A stretch of 42,851 nucleotides of DNA from Beroe ovata (GCA_946803715.1 CAMPET010000228.1:60855-103705), one strand, 5' to 3'; counted from the stretch's first letter, positions 18,901-28,726 are shown. Numbers and translations: made by a program. The notes: a model not told the origin generated them from the sequence alone.

Positions 18901-21900
18901 CTAACTTGGCAACCACTCACTAGGGTTCGTCTGGGTTTGTGTTCGGGCTGAACTCTGATTCTGTGGTCCACTCTGAAATAACAAACAAACAGGTCAACCG
19001 CCCAAATCCAGTGACTCACATAAAACGCGACAAGATCAAACCTTCTCGAAATATAGTACCTTCTCGTTTCCGAGGTTGGTCTCGCTGGACACCATTTGGT
19101 TGATGTTGATGGGGTTCATCCGGGGTCGCTTTGAGCCGTGTTTGAAACTGTGGTTGTCCTTCCTGCCACCCGCTTCAGCCCCCTCATCCTCGCTGTCTGA
19201 GAACTCCTCATCACATGTTATCCTGTTATCTCGGTCACGTACTGGCGGTGGAGGGGTGGTGAGGGTTTTGGGCGGTTTCGGCGTATACGTGGCAATATCG
19301 GGGGAAGGGTGGAGCGGGGTTTGGGGCGGGGTCTGGGGTTACTTTGGGGGTGTAACGAGTATGAATCGAAGAGGCGAGCAGTTTTGGTATGTAATGGGGG
19401 TCTGGTTGCAATTCCGGTCATGGTAGTAATAGGAAGAGCGAAGTGTGAGCGGAGAAAACATCAAAATTATCATATCCAATTTCCACACATCCGCGCTATA
19501 CACCAACAGACACAGACCCAGACACGCCACACTGACACACACCGACAAACAGACACACACTGACACACACACACTNAGTTGCATTTCCGGTCATGGTAGT
19601 AATAGGAAGAGTGAAGTATGAGCGGAGAAAATATCAAAATTATCATATCCAATTTCCACACATCCGCGCTAAACACTAACAGACACAAACACAGACCCAG
19701 ACACGCACACACTGACAAACAGACACACACGAACACAGACACACACGAACACAGACACACACTGACACACACGAAACAGATACTCACACACACCGACACC
19801 CACACACTCACACACACCGACACACACACACACACACACAGACTAACTGGAAATTCTGACATCCTTGTTTCTCTTGTCTTCATCCTCCTCTCTCTGTGAC
19901 ATGGCATCACTGGGGATATCCTGCATTTGTACACTCGGCGGACCCCCAATGTACTTGAGATTCTCAAACACTTTCGCTCTGTGATGAGAGATCGATACTG
20001 ATAATTCATTCAATTCATGACAAATATACCCGTATTCTAATGCAATTTATAATAGTCGATTTTGTCGAGAAGCTAAACTCATGAACGATAAAATATGAAA
20101 AACACACATACTTCATCTTGTCCATGTATTCAGGTGTATTCTGGTTAGTCATGTTACTGGGCTGTATGTTGAGCTTGAAATCAGGACCAAAGTACTCAAA
20201 GTAATCGTTGTACGGTAAATCTAAGGGGAGAGGGTGATTGTTACTTCCCCATTTCCGTAAAACATTCAGTAGGTTGCTTGAGGGAAAAACATGCGTAATG
20301 TATAAGAGTATCCAGGTCATTCATCTCATATAGTTAGTGAGTTGAACTTTCGTTCCCCATTTCAAAGTCAAACCTATGACCGGAAAACAAGATTTAGAAC
20401 ACAGTTTATAATGCTTCTTCTATCGAAGTGGTGTCATATAGTGAAATGCTATCAAAGTGGTGTCAAAGTCTCACCGTTGCTGATATCTATTCCCAGAGCG
20501 TAAGCTGTCTCCAGAGTCCAACACCGGGCCACATTTCTGATAGTGTATCCACCACCACCAAGGAGGAGCAGTGGGAGATTAAACCTCTTCATGTATTCCA
20601 CACACTTAGCGTGACCTGTGGAGTCAAGTGGTGTCAATTGATTCAAAATGGTGTTAAGTGGTGTCAATTGATTAAAAATGGTGTTAAGTTGTGTCAACTA
20701 TTTGAAACTGGTGTCCACACCATTTGAATGGTGTCAAGCTGTTCAAACTGGTGTCAGCAATTAGCGAGCACGTTGTACGGTATCAACTGGTCTCATTAGT
20801 TTTGAAGAGTGGTCAAGTCCTTCTGGAATGACAATGGTGTCAATCACCTTTGAGTGTGAGGTTGAAGCACCCGAGTCTATCCCCCGCCAAACTGTCTGCC
20901 CCACACTGTAACACCACGGCCTCCGGTCTGTAGGTCTCCATGACCTTGCCCATCACGGGTTGGAATATACTCTGATAACTCTCATCGTCCATACCATCAC
21001 GGAGTGGAAAATTCACTGGAAACACAGGGGCTTTATAGTTTACACAGATACAAACAGATGATACAATAAACAGGTCGCGCTTGTCACAGTTGAACAGGGT
21101 TTAACATTTAGAAGCATTTAAGAATAATCTAACTTGACTCCTTGTCCTGATGTGTCACAAATTTCTCACTGAGTGGTGTCACTACACACCGAAGTGGTGT
21201 CACTACATACCGGAGTGGTGTTTCCCGTTGCTCGCCCCAATGTCCCGAATATCCCCCGTGCCGGGGAAGTACTCTCCGTACTTGTGAAATGACACCGTCA
21301 TCACCCTGTCAGTTGTGTAGAATGCCTCCTCCACGCCGTCACCGTGGTGTATATCGATATCAACGTACAGGACTCGCTTATGATACCTGGGTGTCAGTGT
21401 GCCGTTAGATTGGTGTCAGGGAGAAATAATCTTGGATTCTTGCCAAAAATCATTCAATTTGAACGGGATCACTTTGTCTAAATATGATAACCATAAACAG
21501 CATGACGCATTGAATGGTTACACTCACTTCAGCAGCTCTAGGATGGCTAGAACAATATCGTTCACGTAGCAGAAACCGGATGCCTCAGACTTCTTTGCGT
21601 GATGCAGGCCACCAGACCAGTTAACAGCAATGTCAGTGTGCTGTTTATTCAGCTTCATTGCACCGGCTGATTAGATGACGAGATGAGAATTGCCGTACAT
21701 ATGAAGAGAGAGAGCTATGATTTGACAGTTAAGTATCATTTTATCCTTACTTGCGATACCTACACTAATTCGAGTATGTTTATGAAGACTGTGATCCCTT
21801 ATAGTGAGTTGGTAAGTGACACTTACCAACTGATCCACCTGCCGATAGCTGGCAGAACTCATAGAGACCCTCAAAAACGGGACAATCGTCACCGACGTTG

Positions 21901-22797
21901 AATTTTTGCATCTGTTTGTTGTACTCTCCCATGTTATCTGGCCTGAGTGTACTGTTGTCATATTACTTTGTTGTCGGTTAGATTATTTAAATTATTGAAA
22001 AGAAGGTGACTCTTACAGCTGCCCAAATATGAGCTACCAAACTTATTATGAAAGTAGGGACACTATTTAAACAGGCCTATATTAAGCATAATTAGAAGTC
22101 AGAAGATAGTTGACTGAGAAAATTTTAAATTGTGCATATAGGTAGCTGTTCAGTATGAAACATAAAATACAAATCAAATATCAGATTCTAACACAATCTT
22201 GTGTTTTCAGGTTCACAGTGACATCATGTTGTCATAAGCTGTCAGGTCTGTTTTCAGGGGTTACCAAATGTTGTAAGTTGTTGTCAGGTGTGTTGTCAGG
22301 TGTGTTGTAAGTTGTTGTCATGTGTGTTTTCATGGGTGTTGTAAGTTGTTGTCTTGTGTGTTGTCTTGTGTGTTGTCATGTGTGTTGTCATGTGAGAACT
22401 ATTTACCTGATGTTTCGGAGAAATTTGATATATTCATCTGCGTGGTACTTTGTCATTTCTTCCATCGAGGCTTTGTGTGGTCTCTGCAATATTGTGAGGT
22501 CTGACAGCGTGATTTGACAAGAAAATGAGCATCCCTTATTCCGGCAAAGGAATGAATTTTAACCCAAATTCTCCCGAATTTGAAGAAATATTAATTGAAG
22601 TAATATCTGATCATCCTATGTCACCCCCGTACACTCACATATATCTCCATCTTCCTATAGAGTCCGTAGTTAAGGAGGAGGTTATGTGTCATCCTGATTC
22701 TGTGTGGCTTCATGGGATGGTTCTGGCCGTAGTAGTAGTTACCAACATCGCCATCGTAGTAGTAACATACTCGCTTCTTATTACCTCCTGCAGTCAT
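18901..22797 (-). CDS. HDAC1: Class I histone deacetylase (HDAC1/2), 11 exons
   Basis: A zinc-dependent lysine deacetylase, catalytic subunit of Sin3, NuRD and CoREST complexes by family. Exons in transcript order are 22797-22639, 22483-22407, 21942-21827, 21666-21528, 21386-21211, 21015-20848, 20615-20475, 20220-20112, 19978-19848, 19241-19060 and 18972-18901. They total 1470 nt (489 aa; human HDAC1 is 482). Residues start [20 protein letters not shown] and show [30 protein letters not shown], the catalytic [64 protein letters not shown] and [10 protein letters not shown], so all active-site and zinc ligands are present. The tail keeps the CK2-like [10 protein letters not shown] and a basic KRPRMNP. 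The last exon (23 residues, SGPQNQSS onward) is set by phase and a stop only. The single gene is equally close to HDAC1 and HDAC2. Introns carry GTGGTGTCAA repeats and an N at 19576. Confidence 0.95.
19405..19690. repeat. Tandem duplication across an N in an HDAC intron
   Basis: The segment starting GTTGCA-TTCCGGTCATGG at 19405 is repeated at 19578, 173 bp later, with a few substitutions. Each copy runs into a CA-rich (CACACA/GACACA) microsatellite. The unresolved base at 19576 lies exactly between them, so overlapping haplotype contigs joined end-to-end is the simplest explanation. Confidence 0.85.
19690..19845. repeat. CA-rich microsatellite, HDAC intron
   Basis: An imperfect run of ACACAC with GAC interruptions up to the donor site of the exon ending at 19848. 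It yields spurious Val/Cys/Ser and Thr/His-rich open frames in both directions. Confidence 0.9.
20423..20850 (+). repeat. GTGGTGTCAA-type interspersed minisatellite, HDAC introns
   Basis: More than ten copies of GTGGTGTCAA or TGGTGTCAA lie in the introns on both sides of the HDAC exon 20475-20615. Further copies are at 21170-21215 and 21395-21420 in the next introns. All read in the plus direction, i.e. antisense to the gene. Confidence 0.85.
22240..22396 (+). repeat. TGTGTTGTCA minisatellite, HDAC intron
   Basis: Repeated units of about 10 bp, TGTGTTGTCA and TAAGTTGTTGTCA variants, fill the end of the intron 21943-22406 up to its donor site. Confidence 0.85.
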
Positions 22798-23024
22798 CAC
22801 TATACAGAATAGTAGGGGTAGCCCGGGTCAGGAGGGGGGGGGGTAATTGTGATGCGGATATTGGTGGTCTCAACTTTGATCAAGAAAAAGGGAAAAGGAG
22901 TGATTTCAATCTAAACTCGGAAAATATCTGGAGACAAAGACTCAAATATTTACATTCCCAATTTACTGTACAGATAAACAAACCACAAAGAAACTTACAT
23001 TAATTACAAAATCTCAGTTCTAAT

Positions 23025-24074
23025 CTACTCCTGAGGATGACCACTATCCTCCACCTTACAGTACTTTAACCCCTTTAAAATAGTCTGGAAACAGAACCTC
23101 AGCTGGTCCGGGGTCTGAACTAGCCACATCCGGTCGCGACGGAGATCAGTCAGCACCTTCTGAACATCGATATGCTGGGTGCTGCCCTGTTGAGCTGCTA
23201 GTTTCAGCACCACATCCGCCAGCACGAATGTGCCCGTCCTACCTACCCCCGCCGAGCAGTGAATTACAGGAGGAGCAGTGAATTGCAGGGGGTCAAAGTG
23301 AGAGCGGGAAACAGTGAGAAATGAGTGGAACTCAGCCGCAGATGATGGGATAGCATAGTCCTTCCATCCCTTGAACTGCAAATGCGTGATGTCCCGGGTG
23401 TTATACGTGTCGTTATGGACTGATAGTTCTAGTTTACTGTGGACAAATGAGCCGTTATCCTCTCTGGAGATCAGCTTCACTCTTGTTCCCTGTTCTGACT
23501 TGTACTCGTGATAACCGTGACTGCCAGTGGGAAAGTAGGGGTAGTATTTCTTGGAGAAATAGCTGTTGTTCTCACTAGGGTCGTTCAGCATGATGATGAC
23601 TTGGCATCCTGTGTGCCAAATCATCTGCCAGAAGTCTTCCTTGGTTGAATCTGGTCCTGTAAGGGGTTCCTGCGGAAAAATCATTCAACACACAGAGCCA
23701 AGACTAAGGTACAGTATCAAACGCAATGGGTGAGTGCAAAATGAACAAGCACAGAGGTAAGCTAATTCCGATTTCAGAAATCTTGATCAAATCCTTAGAA
23801 ACTGACTTACCTGGGTACAGATGTACTGATTTCCTCCTGCCACTGGGCTGGTGACAAGGGATGCGTTGATGTAGCCTCCATTGGGCAGCACTACCCTATT
23901 CTTATCCCATGGCCACACATTACAATAGCGATTCTTGTACATGTTTTTGGAATGCTGCCCAACAGAGGCTGAGATGTCAAAATCGTTCTGTATCTCGAAA
24001 TAGTAGTCCGCCCATTTTTGCTTTGTTTCCAAGTAGTTGAAAAGCTCAGACAAAGATCTTAATCCCCTTTTCAT
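23025..24074 (-). CDS. Non-receptor protein tyrosine phosphatase, PTP1B/TC-PTP-like, 2 exons
   Basis: Exons are 24074-23811 and 23669-23025, joined in phase 0 (909 nt, 302 aa). The protein is essentially one classical PTP domain. Landmarks are a leading helix (SLSELFNYLETKQKWADYYF), NMYKNRYCNVWPWDKNRV, GGYINASLV, EDFWQMIWHTGCQVIIML, the P-loop HCSAGVGRTGTF with catalytic Cys and Arg, and the Q-loop VQTPDQLRFCF. The general-acid loop reads GWKDYAIP instead of WPDFGVP. The acid Asp is kept but the Pro is replaced by Lys. The order and the DVQKVLTDLRRDRMWLVQT block resemble PTPN1/PTPN2. There is no ER-anchoring tail as in PTP1B, as the protein stops 15-20 residues after the domain. HDAC starts 227 bp downstream and ORC4 ends 206 bp upstream, all on the same strand. 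Confidence 0.88.
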
Positions 24075-24280
24075 ATAATGTGAGAACCACTAAATGTTCG
24101 TAGAGGTCATGGATTGGGTTCAAGACTCCCAAGGTAATTGAAACATAACTCCATGAATCACAATATTGCAGGTACACAGTGTTCAATGTTCATTCAAAGG
24201 TCAATGGTTATAAAAATGAGCAAACACTAAATAAGTTAATTGTCAAATACTTAATAACTTAAAAATAATGAAATAAAAAC

Positions 24281-25615
24281 TTAAAATGTTAAAACAGATT
24301 GGGCCCACTTCTGGACATTACTTGGAAGAACACATGTTTTGATGATACTGATCAAATCCATTATATCAATGTTCAAGTACATGAGTTTGTAATCTTTCTG
24401 GACTTTAGACTGTCTACTAGTGAGTGTCCTCACAAGTTGAGCAGTGGTCATTTTTTCAAGTGCCTTCACCGCTAGACTGTGGTTGGGAATCTCATCAATT
24501 TTCCTCCCTTCAAAGGTCACAAACTGAAATATTGCATATGAAATTAGAGGATAATTATTGAATTTATGTGGTGAGGTGAATCTTAAATACCTTCTAAGTA
24601 ACTGATGAATTATTACCTCCTTGTATTCATGAAGAACCATTTCTAAATTGAATGGTTGATTTGCGTGCTTTGTTGAGAGCCTTGCCATTGATATAAGCAT
24701 GCAGCACTCAAGTTTGCTTAGGCTCTTTATCAGAACCGCTTTTGCATCTTTGAATGCCTCTTCAAGCTTATCTTCAAAAAGCTTCACATCAAGTTTGGGA
24801 TTCTGTGATGACAAGTGTATCACAACCCAAGTTAGATGATTTTTTAATACTCTGATACTTCTGGTATAGTTGTACAGGCACTCTAAATGCGTTTTGATAC
24901 TATTTTTGTTATCATTCAAAGTACTGGCAACATGGTCTTTCCACTTATTGCAAGTTATAGATTCTGGGCAAAGAAGATCAATGATAATCTCATTGTATTC
25001 TGCGAAATTACACGGTCCGTACATAAAGAATTGCCTATGTGAGAATCTGGACTTGACCCTTTTCTCCATCAACTCCATGATATCTTGTCGGCAGGTCAAG
25101 CCAACCACTGCAATCGGAGTTGATCTCGATTGAGAGATATCAAATAAGTTATACAGGAGGTGCTGATTGTGATGCTGTGTGAAGAGATCAAACTCATCTA
25201 ACACGAAAATGATGGATTGTCTCTTGCTGTCACCAGAATTGAGAGTCTCGAGGAGAAAAGTCATTGTCGATGAAAATGAATTGATGTTAAGGTCTGGGAG
25301 TTCCTTATCAGGGCAGAGATGTTTTGCTATTTCTTTCAGTGCTTGCTGATCATCTACACATACATAACCACTGAGATAAATCAGAATATACTTATGTTTG
25401 CATTCAGACTTTACCTTTTCCATGGTAAAGTTTACAAGGGATGTTTTTCCAACCCCACGAGGCCCAACAAGGAGAACAGAATTACCTTCACCATTATCAA
25501 CAGTGTTCAACAGCAGGTCATACAGCTGGTTAAATATCTTATCACTCCCCTTTGGCAATAGCGAAGATGATCGCATCCCATTGAGAATGGCAGTTTTAAC
25601 ATCTACTTTCACCAT
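24281..25615 (-). CDS. ORC4: Origin recognition complex subunit 4 (ORC4)
   Basis: A single-exon frame. The open frame extends upstream to a TTG at 25666, but the first ATG in it is at 25613-25615 (MVKVDVKTAIL), giving 444 aa, close to human ORC4 (436). The family function is DNA-replication origin binding as part of the six-subunit ATPase ORC. Landmarks in order are the Walker A loop LLVGPRGVGKTSLVNF, the Walker B FVLDEFDLF, the highly conserved LLYNLFDISQSRSTPIAVVG and TCRQDIMELMEKRVKSRFSH, and the winged-helix C-terminus ending NVQKWAQSVL. All nucleotide-binding residues are kept. It has no introns, unlike most genes in the window. Its stop lies 206 bp from the start of the PTP gene, and the UPRT fusion ends 126 bp upstream of the ORF, or 177 bp from the ATG. 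Confidence 0.94.
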   Translation of the reverse strand: MVKVDVKTAILNGMRSSSLLPKGSDKIFNQLYDLLLNTVDNGEGNSVLLVGPRGVGKTSLVNFTMEKVKSECKHKYILIYLSGYVCVDDQQALKEIAKHLCPDKELPDLNINSFSSTMTFLLETLNSGDSKRQSIIFVLDEFDLFTQHHNQHLLYNLFDISQSRSTPIAVVGLTCRQDIMELMEKRVKSRFSHRQFFMYGPCNFAEYNEIIIDLLCPESITCNKWKDHVASTLNDNKNSIKTHLECLYNYTRSIRVLKNHLTWVVIHLSSQNPKLDVKLFEDKLEEAFKDAKAVLIKSLSKLECCMLISMARLSTKHANQPFNLEMVLHEYKEVIIHQLLRRYLRFTSPHKFNNYPLISYAIFQFVTFEGRKIDEIPNHSLAVKALEKMTTAQLVRTLTSRQSKVQKDYKLMYLNIDIMDLISIIKTCVLPSNVQKWAQSVLTF

Positions 25616-25792
25616 GTGGCCTGTAAATTTGATAACTTGGGTCAACGATTTAGACAAAACTTCCAAAACCGAGAGTTATAATCAGTCAAGTCAAGAACAA
25701 GTCACAGTCAAGATCAATCAAATCGAAGGACACAATCAAAGTAAATCAGTTTGATCTTATAATTAAAACATAAATATTCGTAACTGTATATT

Positions 25793-27325
25793 CTAGCCAT
25801 CAACTGTTCCATAGTATCGATCACCAAAATCACCAACACCAGGAACTATGTACTTGTCTTCATTAAGATAATCATCGATGTAAAGTGTAACAATTTTGAT
25901 GTCTGGAAACTTTGCCTGCACAGCATGAAGACCTTCTTCAACAGAGAACAAATTGACAAACATGATGTTCTTTGGCTGTACTCCATTTTCGACCAAAACA
26001 TCTATGGCACAGAGAAAACTACCTCCGGTAGCTAACATTGGATCTACCACAAGCACATAGCAATTTGAGATGTCACGAGGAAGCTTCTTATAGTACAGCA
26101 CTGGTTCTTTATTCACAGTTTCCTCATCTCTCTGAATAAGAATTTTGCCAACTTTGATGCCAGGCTCAAGTTTTCGAACTGCTTCTAACAAAATATCACC
26201 AGAACGAATTATAGACACAACACATAGGTTTTTGCTATTTGCCATTTGCAACCCTCTAAAATTACCTGTGGGGGTTTTGATGTTTGTTTCAGTAACAAAG
26301 GGAACTCTTGCTAGTGCCTCTTCAGCTAAAACAGTCATTAGTCTGTCAGAATGCAACATGAATTCATGGGAGTTAGTTGTTGTATCCCTCAACTTTGATG
26401 ACAAAAGTTTAACACACTGCAATGAGTCAATGACTGTTATGTTGTCCCTGTTTAAGCTCCATCTACTGGATTCATTTTCGATTCTAAAAAGCTGAATTGC
26501 ATTCAAACCCATAATCTTATTCATTGACAATTGACTAATGCTAGGTATTGAAGTTACATATTGACTTTCATCCTCACTTGGGACACAAATGATATTGTTA
26601 TCACCAAACTTTTTAATGTAATATGAGAGAAATTCTGCATCTGAAAATGAGGATATGCAATATATGTTCTGCTCAAAGTAAACTTCAATGGGGTGCTTCT
26701 GGAGAGAGTTTGCAGGATTATTATTTTTCTGCTCCTCAACAATAAGAGGCACTATTTCAGCAGGGATAATGACTTTCAAGTTTGGGTAGAAATCAAAGAT
26801 ACCATCATTGATCATGTTACAAACAGCTTGACCTATGATAAACATGCTATACATGTTGGAGCTGTTTGGTATCTTTGAGAACAGAATCGGAAAATCAGCA
26901 TCAGCACATTTTTCAAAAAGATGGTAATTTCTTTTGTAGTCCTGGCATTTGTTTGCTATGTCGATACAGTTAACTTTGAATCCCTTGATGAATGGTGATT
27001 TAGATAACTTGTTGAATTGTTCCAAAGATGCATCCATGTTATTTGATGGCAATGAAGCAATACCATACATCTTATTATTGATGTTGCTGCATACTTGGAC
27101 AAGGGCATTATTGATTGACTCTGTTCTGCTGTTCAAGTCATCAGTGCTGTTATAGTGGATGATGGAATATTTTTCATCATCTTTCATTGATTTGCAGTCA
27201 ATATGAGCATTTATGTATTTCTCAGGACATTCAACATATGACGTTAGGTTTATTGAGGGGAGAATCTCAACAACCTGATTTGTCTGTGAAAGACTCCTGG
27301 AGCATATGGTCTTCAGTAAACCCAT
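25793..27325 (-). CDS. Degenerate amidohydrolase (ACMSD-like) domain fused to uracil phosphoribosyltransferase
   Basis: A single-exon frame of 510 codons with an ATG at 27323-27325. Residues about 290-510 are a complete UPRT: TTTNSHEFMLHSDRLMTVLA, ETNIKTPTGNF, SIIRSGDILLEAVRKL, KILIQRDEETVNKEPVLYY, the PRPP loop VVDPMLATGGS and the uracil-binding end VPGVGDFGDRYYGT. All core catalytic motifs are present, so it likely converts uracil plus PRPP to UMP. Residues about 75-285 resemble the amidohydrolase-2 / aminocarboxymuconate-semialdehyde decarboxylase fold: MYGIASLPSNNMDASLEQF, FIKGFKVN, DADFPILFSKI, GIFDFYPNLKVIIPAE, VYFEQNIYC and GDNNIICVPSEDES followed by MGLNAIQLFRIE. The expected metal-binding His and Asp (FVHP, AHGG and GTDYP in active relatives) are replaced, so this half should be a pseudoenzyme. 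Animal UPRTs are usually alone or fused to uridine kinase; I know no such amidohydrolase fusion in animals. Confidence 0.85.
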   Translation of the reverse strand: MGLLKTICSRSLSQTNQVVEILPSINLTSYVECPEKYINAHIDCKSMKDDEKYSIIHYNSTDDLNSRTESINNALVQVCSNINNKMYGIASLPSNNMDASLEQFNKLSKSPFIKGFKVNCIDIANKCQDYKRNYHLFEKCADADFPILFSKIPNSSNMYSMFIIGQAVCNMINDGIFDFYPNLKVIIPAEIVPLIVEEQKNNNPANSLQKHPIEVYFEQNIYCISSFSDAEFLSYYIKKFGDNNIICVPSEDESQYVTSIPSISQLSMNKIMGLNAIQLFRIENESSRWSLNRDNITVIDSLQCVKLLSSKLRDTTTNSHEFMLHSDRLMTVLAEEALARVPFVTETNIKTPTGNFRGLQMANSKNLCVVSIIRSGDILLEAVRKLEPGIKVGKILIQRDEETVNKEPVLYYKKLPRDISNCYVLVVDPMLATGGSFLCAIDVLVENGVQPKNIMFVNLFSVEEGLHAVQAKFPDIKIVTLYIDDYLNEDKYIVPGVGDFGDRYYGTVDG

Positions 27326-27740
27326 GCCTTATGCTAGATGGTCAAAAATCATAAGTTTGTTATGGGGCATGGAATAAATCAACAATAATTAAATATAATA
27401 AGTATACCTTGGGAGACATTTTATCAATATGTGTTTGAAATTTGGGGGTTTTCAGCAAAATCCCCGTGACCCCACATTTAATACCACCAAAATTTTGGCT
27501 GTTGCATTAAATATTTATATTTACCCAGAATAGAGACAAGGAGACAGGTTTTTATCAGTTTATGATTCAAGAGCTCCTCCATCGCAATGATTTGTTTTGA
27601 AAGAAAAATCAAAAATGGTGGATTGGTGGGTCTTTATCCTTGGATACAAGGTGTGCACAGCACTAAAATCAAATTTAAAAAGAGGTCAGATGATCATGAA
27701 ATTTGACATTCTGACTTAAGCGCGCTTTCACCTGGAAAAG
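27326..27740. other. Upstream flank of the UPRT fusion gene
   Basis: AT-rich sequence with no coding feature. It is the only candidate promoter region for the UPRT-ORC4-PTP-HDAC series if these are co-transcribed (inference). Confidence 0.35.
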
Positions 27741-27772
27741 TGGAAGGTCGCAAAAATTTAGAAATTGTTTGG

Positions 27773-27924
27773 CTGTCGATGATAGCCCCTGTCGAGAATT
27801 TCATTGCGCGCGCGCCGCAAATCATTCTCGCCGCAAATCATTCTCTCGCCGCAAATCATTCTCTCGCTGTCGCTCGCCGCTTCGCGGCTCGCGTCAGCTG
27901 GGCCTAGCATCGCCAGGCAAGAAA
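27773..27924. repeat. GCGC-rich repeat, family 3 (partial)
   Basis: TCGATGATAGCCCCTGTCGA followed by GAATTTCATTGCGCGCG matches the family-3 segments at 15539 and 28190. It then holds three tandem copies of GCCGCAAATCATTCTC and a CGCCGCTTCGCGGC palindrome. Confidence 0.65.
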
Positions 27925-28051
27925 TTGTCAGATTTATCAGATCTCTTTTGCGCGCGCCTTCATTGCATGATCGAAGGCCTGGGTCGAAACAAGCGATGTA
28001 ACGTAGGCGCGCGCGCAAAAGAGAAACAGAGGTTATCAGAAAAATCTGCAA
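27925..28051. mobile_element. Degenerate family-1 palindromic element
   Basis: It runs from TTGTCAGATTTATCAGATC through CTCTTTTGCGCGCGCC to the inverted partner GGCGCGCGCGCAAAAGAG and a TATCAGAAAAATCTGCAA end. It is like the elements at 15021 and 28563 but with more mismatches and no clear target-site duplication. Confidence 0.6.
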
Positions 28052-28189
28052 TCGTCAAATTGTAAATGGAGCCGCGCAGCTCGCGCGCGGAGTATTCGTA
28101 TCATGATCACACACTTGACACCTCGTCCGCTTTTTTCGCCGTTCGCGTCGATGAAGGCCGAAGGCGTGGCCGGGCACAAAACAGCAATG

Positions 28190-28330
28190 ATTGTCGATCG
28201 ATGATAGACCCTGTCGAGAATTTCGTTTTGCGCGCGCGCGGCTCAAACTTATTCTCAGACAGAGAAGCGGCTTGCTGACGCAAGCCGCTTCGCGGCTTGC
28301 ATCAGCGGTCTAGTATCGCCAGACAACATG
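28190..28330. repeat. GCGC-rich repeat, family 3
   Basis: Contains GTCGATCGATGATAGACCC and the TTATTCTCAGACAG and GCATCAGCGGTCTAG blocks found at 15539-15660. Inside it is a hairpin with 12-bp arms GAAGCGGCTTGC / GCAAGCCGCTTC at 28264-28291. Confidence 0.65.
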
Positions 28331-28364
28331 ACAGCAATGACACTAACAGTAACAGTGGCCTGGA

Positions 28365-28517
28365 TTGTAGGATTTTACTTGTCAGATGTTACCTTTGTAG
28401 GATTTTACCCTACCGTCGGTGCGCGCGATTTTCAATCCGCCCCGCGGACGGGATAATCCGCCCTTGCCAGGGATATTGATAAAATCCCGTCAGCAAGGGT
28501 AGGGTGAAATCCTACAA
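28365..28517. mobile_element. Palindromic MITE-like element, family 2, copy 3, with 9-bp target-site duplication
   Basis: The ends are TTGTAGGATTTTAC and GTGAAATCCTACAA. The 9-bp TGGCCTGGA directly flanks both sides (28356-28364 and 28518-28526). Near the left end it carries a second TTGTAGGATTTTACCCTACC terminus preceded by a TTGTCAGATGTTACC fragment, so a piece resembling a family-1 end appears nested inside it. Confidence 0.8.
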
Positions 28518-28562
28518 TGGCCTGGATCTGGGATCACTGAAAACATCCAACGTTTTGATTTC

Positions 28563-28682
28563 TTGTCAGATTTTATCTGACCTCAGTTTCTCGCGCGCGG
28601 CGCGCGCGCCTTCATCGAAGGCCGAAACTGTTTCGGCCTTCGATGAAGGCGCGCGAGAAACAGGTCAGGTAACATCTGACAA
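28563..28682. mobile_element. Palindromic MITE-like element, family 1, with 8-bp target-site duplication and perfect 26-bp central hairpin
   Basis: The 120-bp unit starts TTGTCAGATTTTATCTGACC and ends GGTCAGGTAACATCTGACAA. The 8-bp TTGATTTC flanks both sides (28555-28562 and 28683-28690). The centre is a perfect inverted repeat with 26-bp arms (28603-28628 and 28630-28655) around a single base, containing CTTCATCGAAGGCCGAAAC. The termini match the 64-bp copy at 15021-15084, while the centres differ in length. Confidence 0.85.
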
Positions 28683-28726
28683 TTGATTTCCATTTATAGA
28701 TGTGGACAGATAACATCCGGCAAATT

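Noticed and set aside
19470-20009. Val/Cys/Ser-rich minus-strand frame and Thr/His-rich plus frame
   Set aside because: Both are translations of a CA/GT microsatellite in an HDAC intron.
22525-22812. 95-codon plus-strand frame
   Set aside because: It lies opposite HDAC exon 1 (22639-22797), which encodes the canonical HDAC N-terminus.
25616-25666. Longer ORC4 start
   Set aside because: The upstream start is TTG, not ATG; the ATG at 25615 gives a normal ORC4 length.
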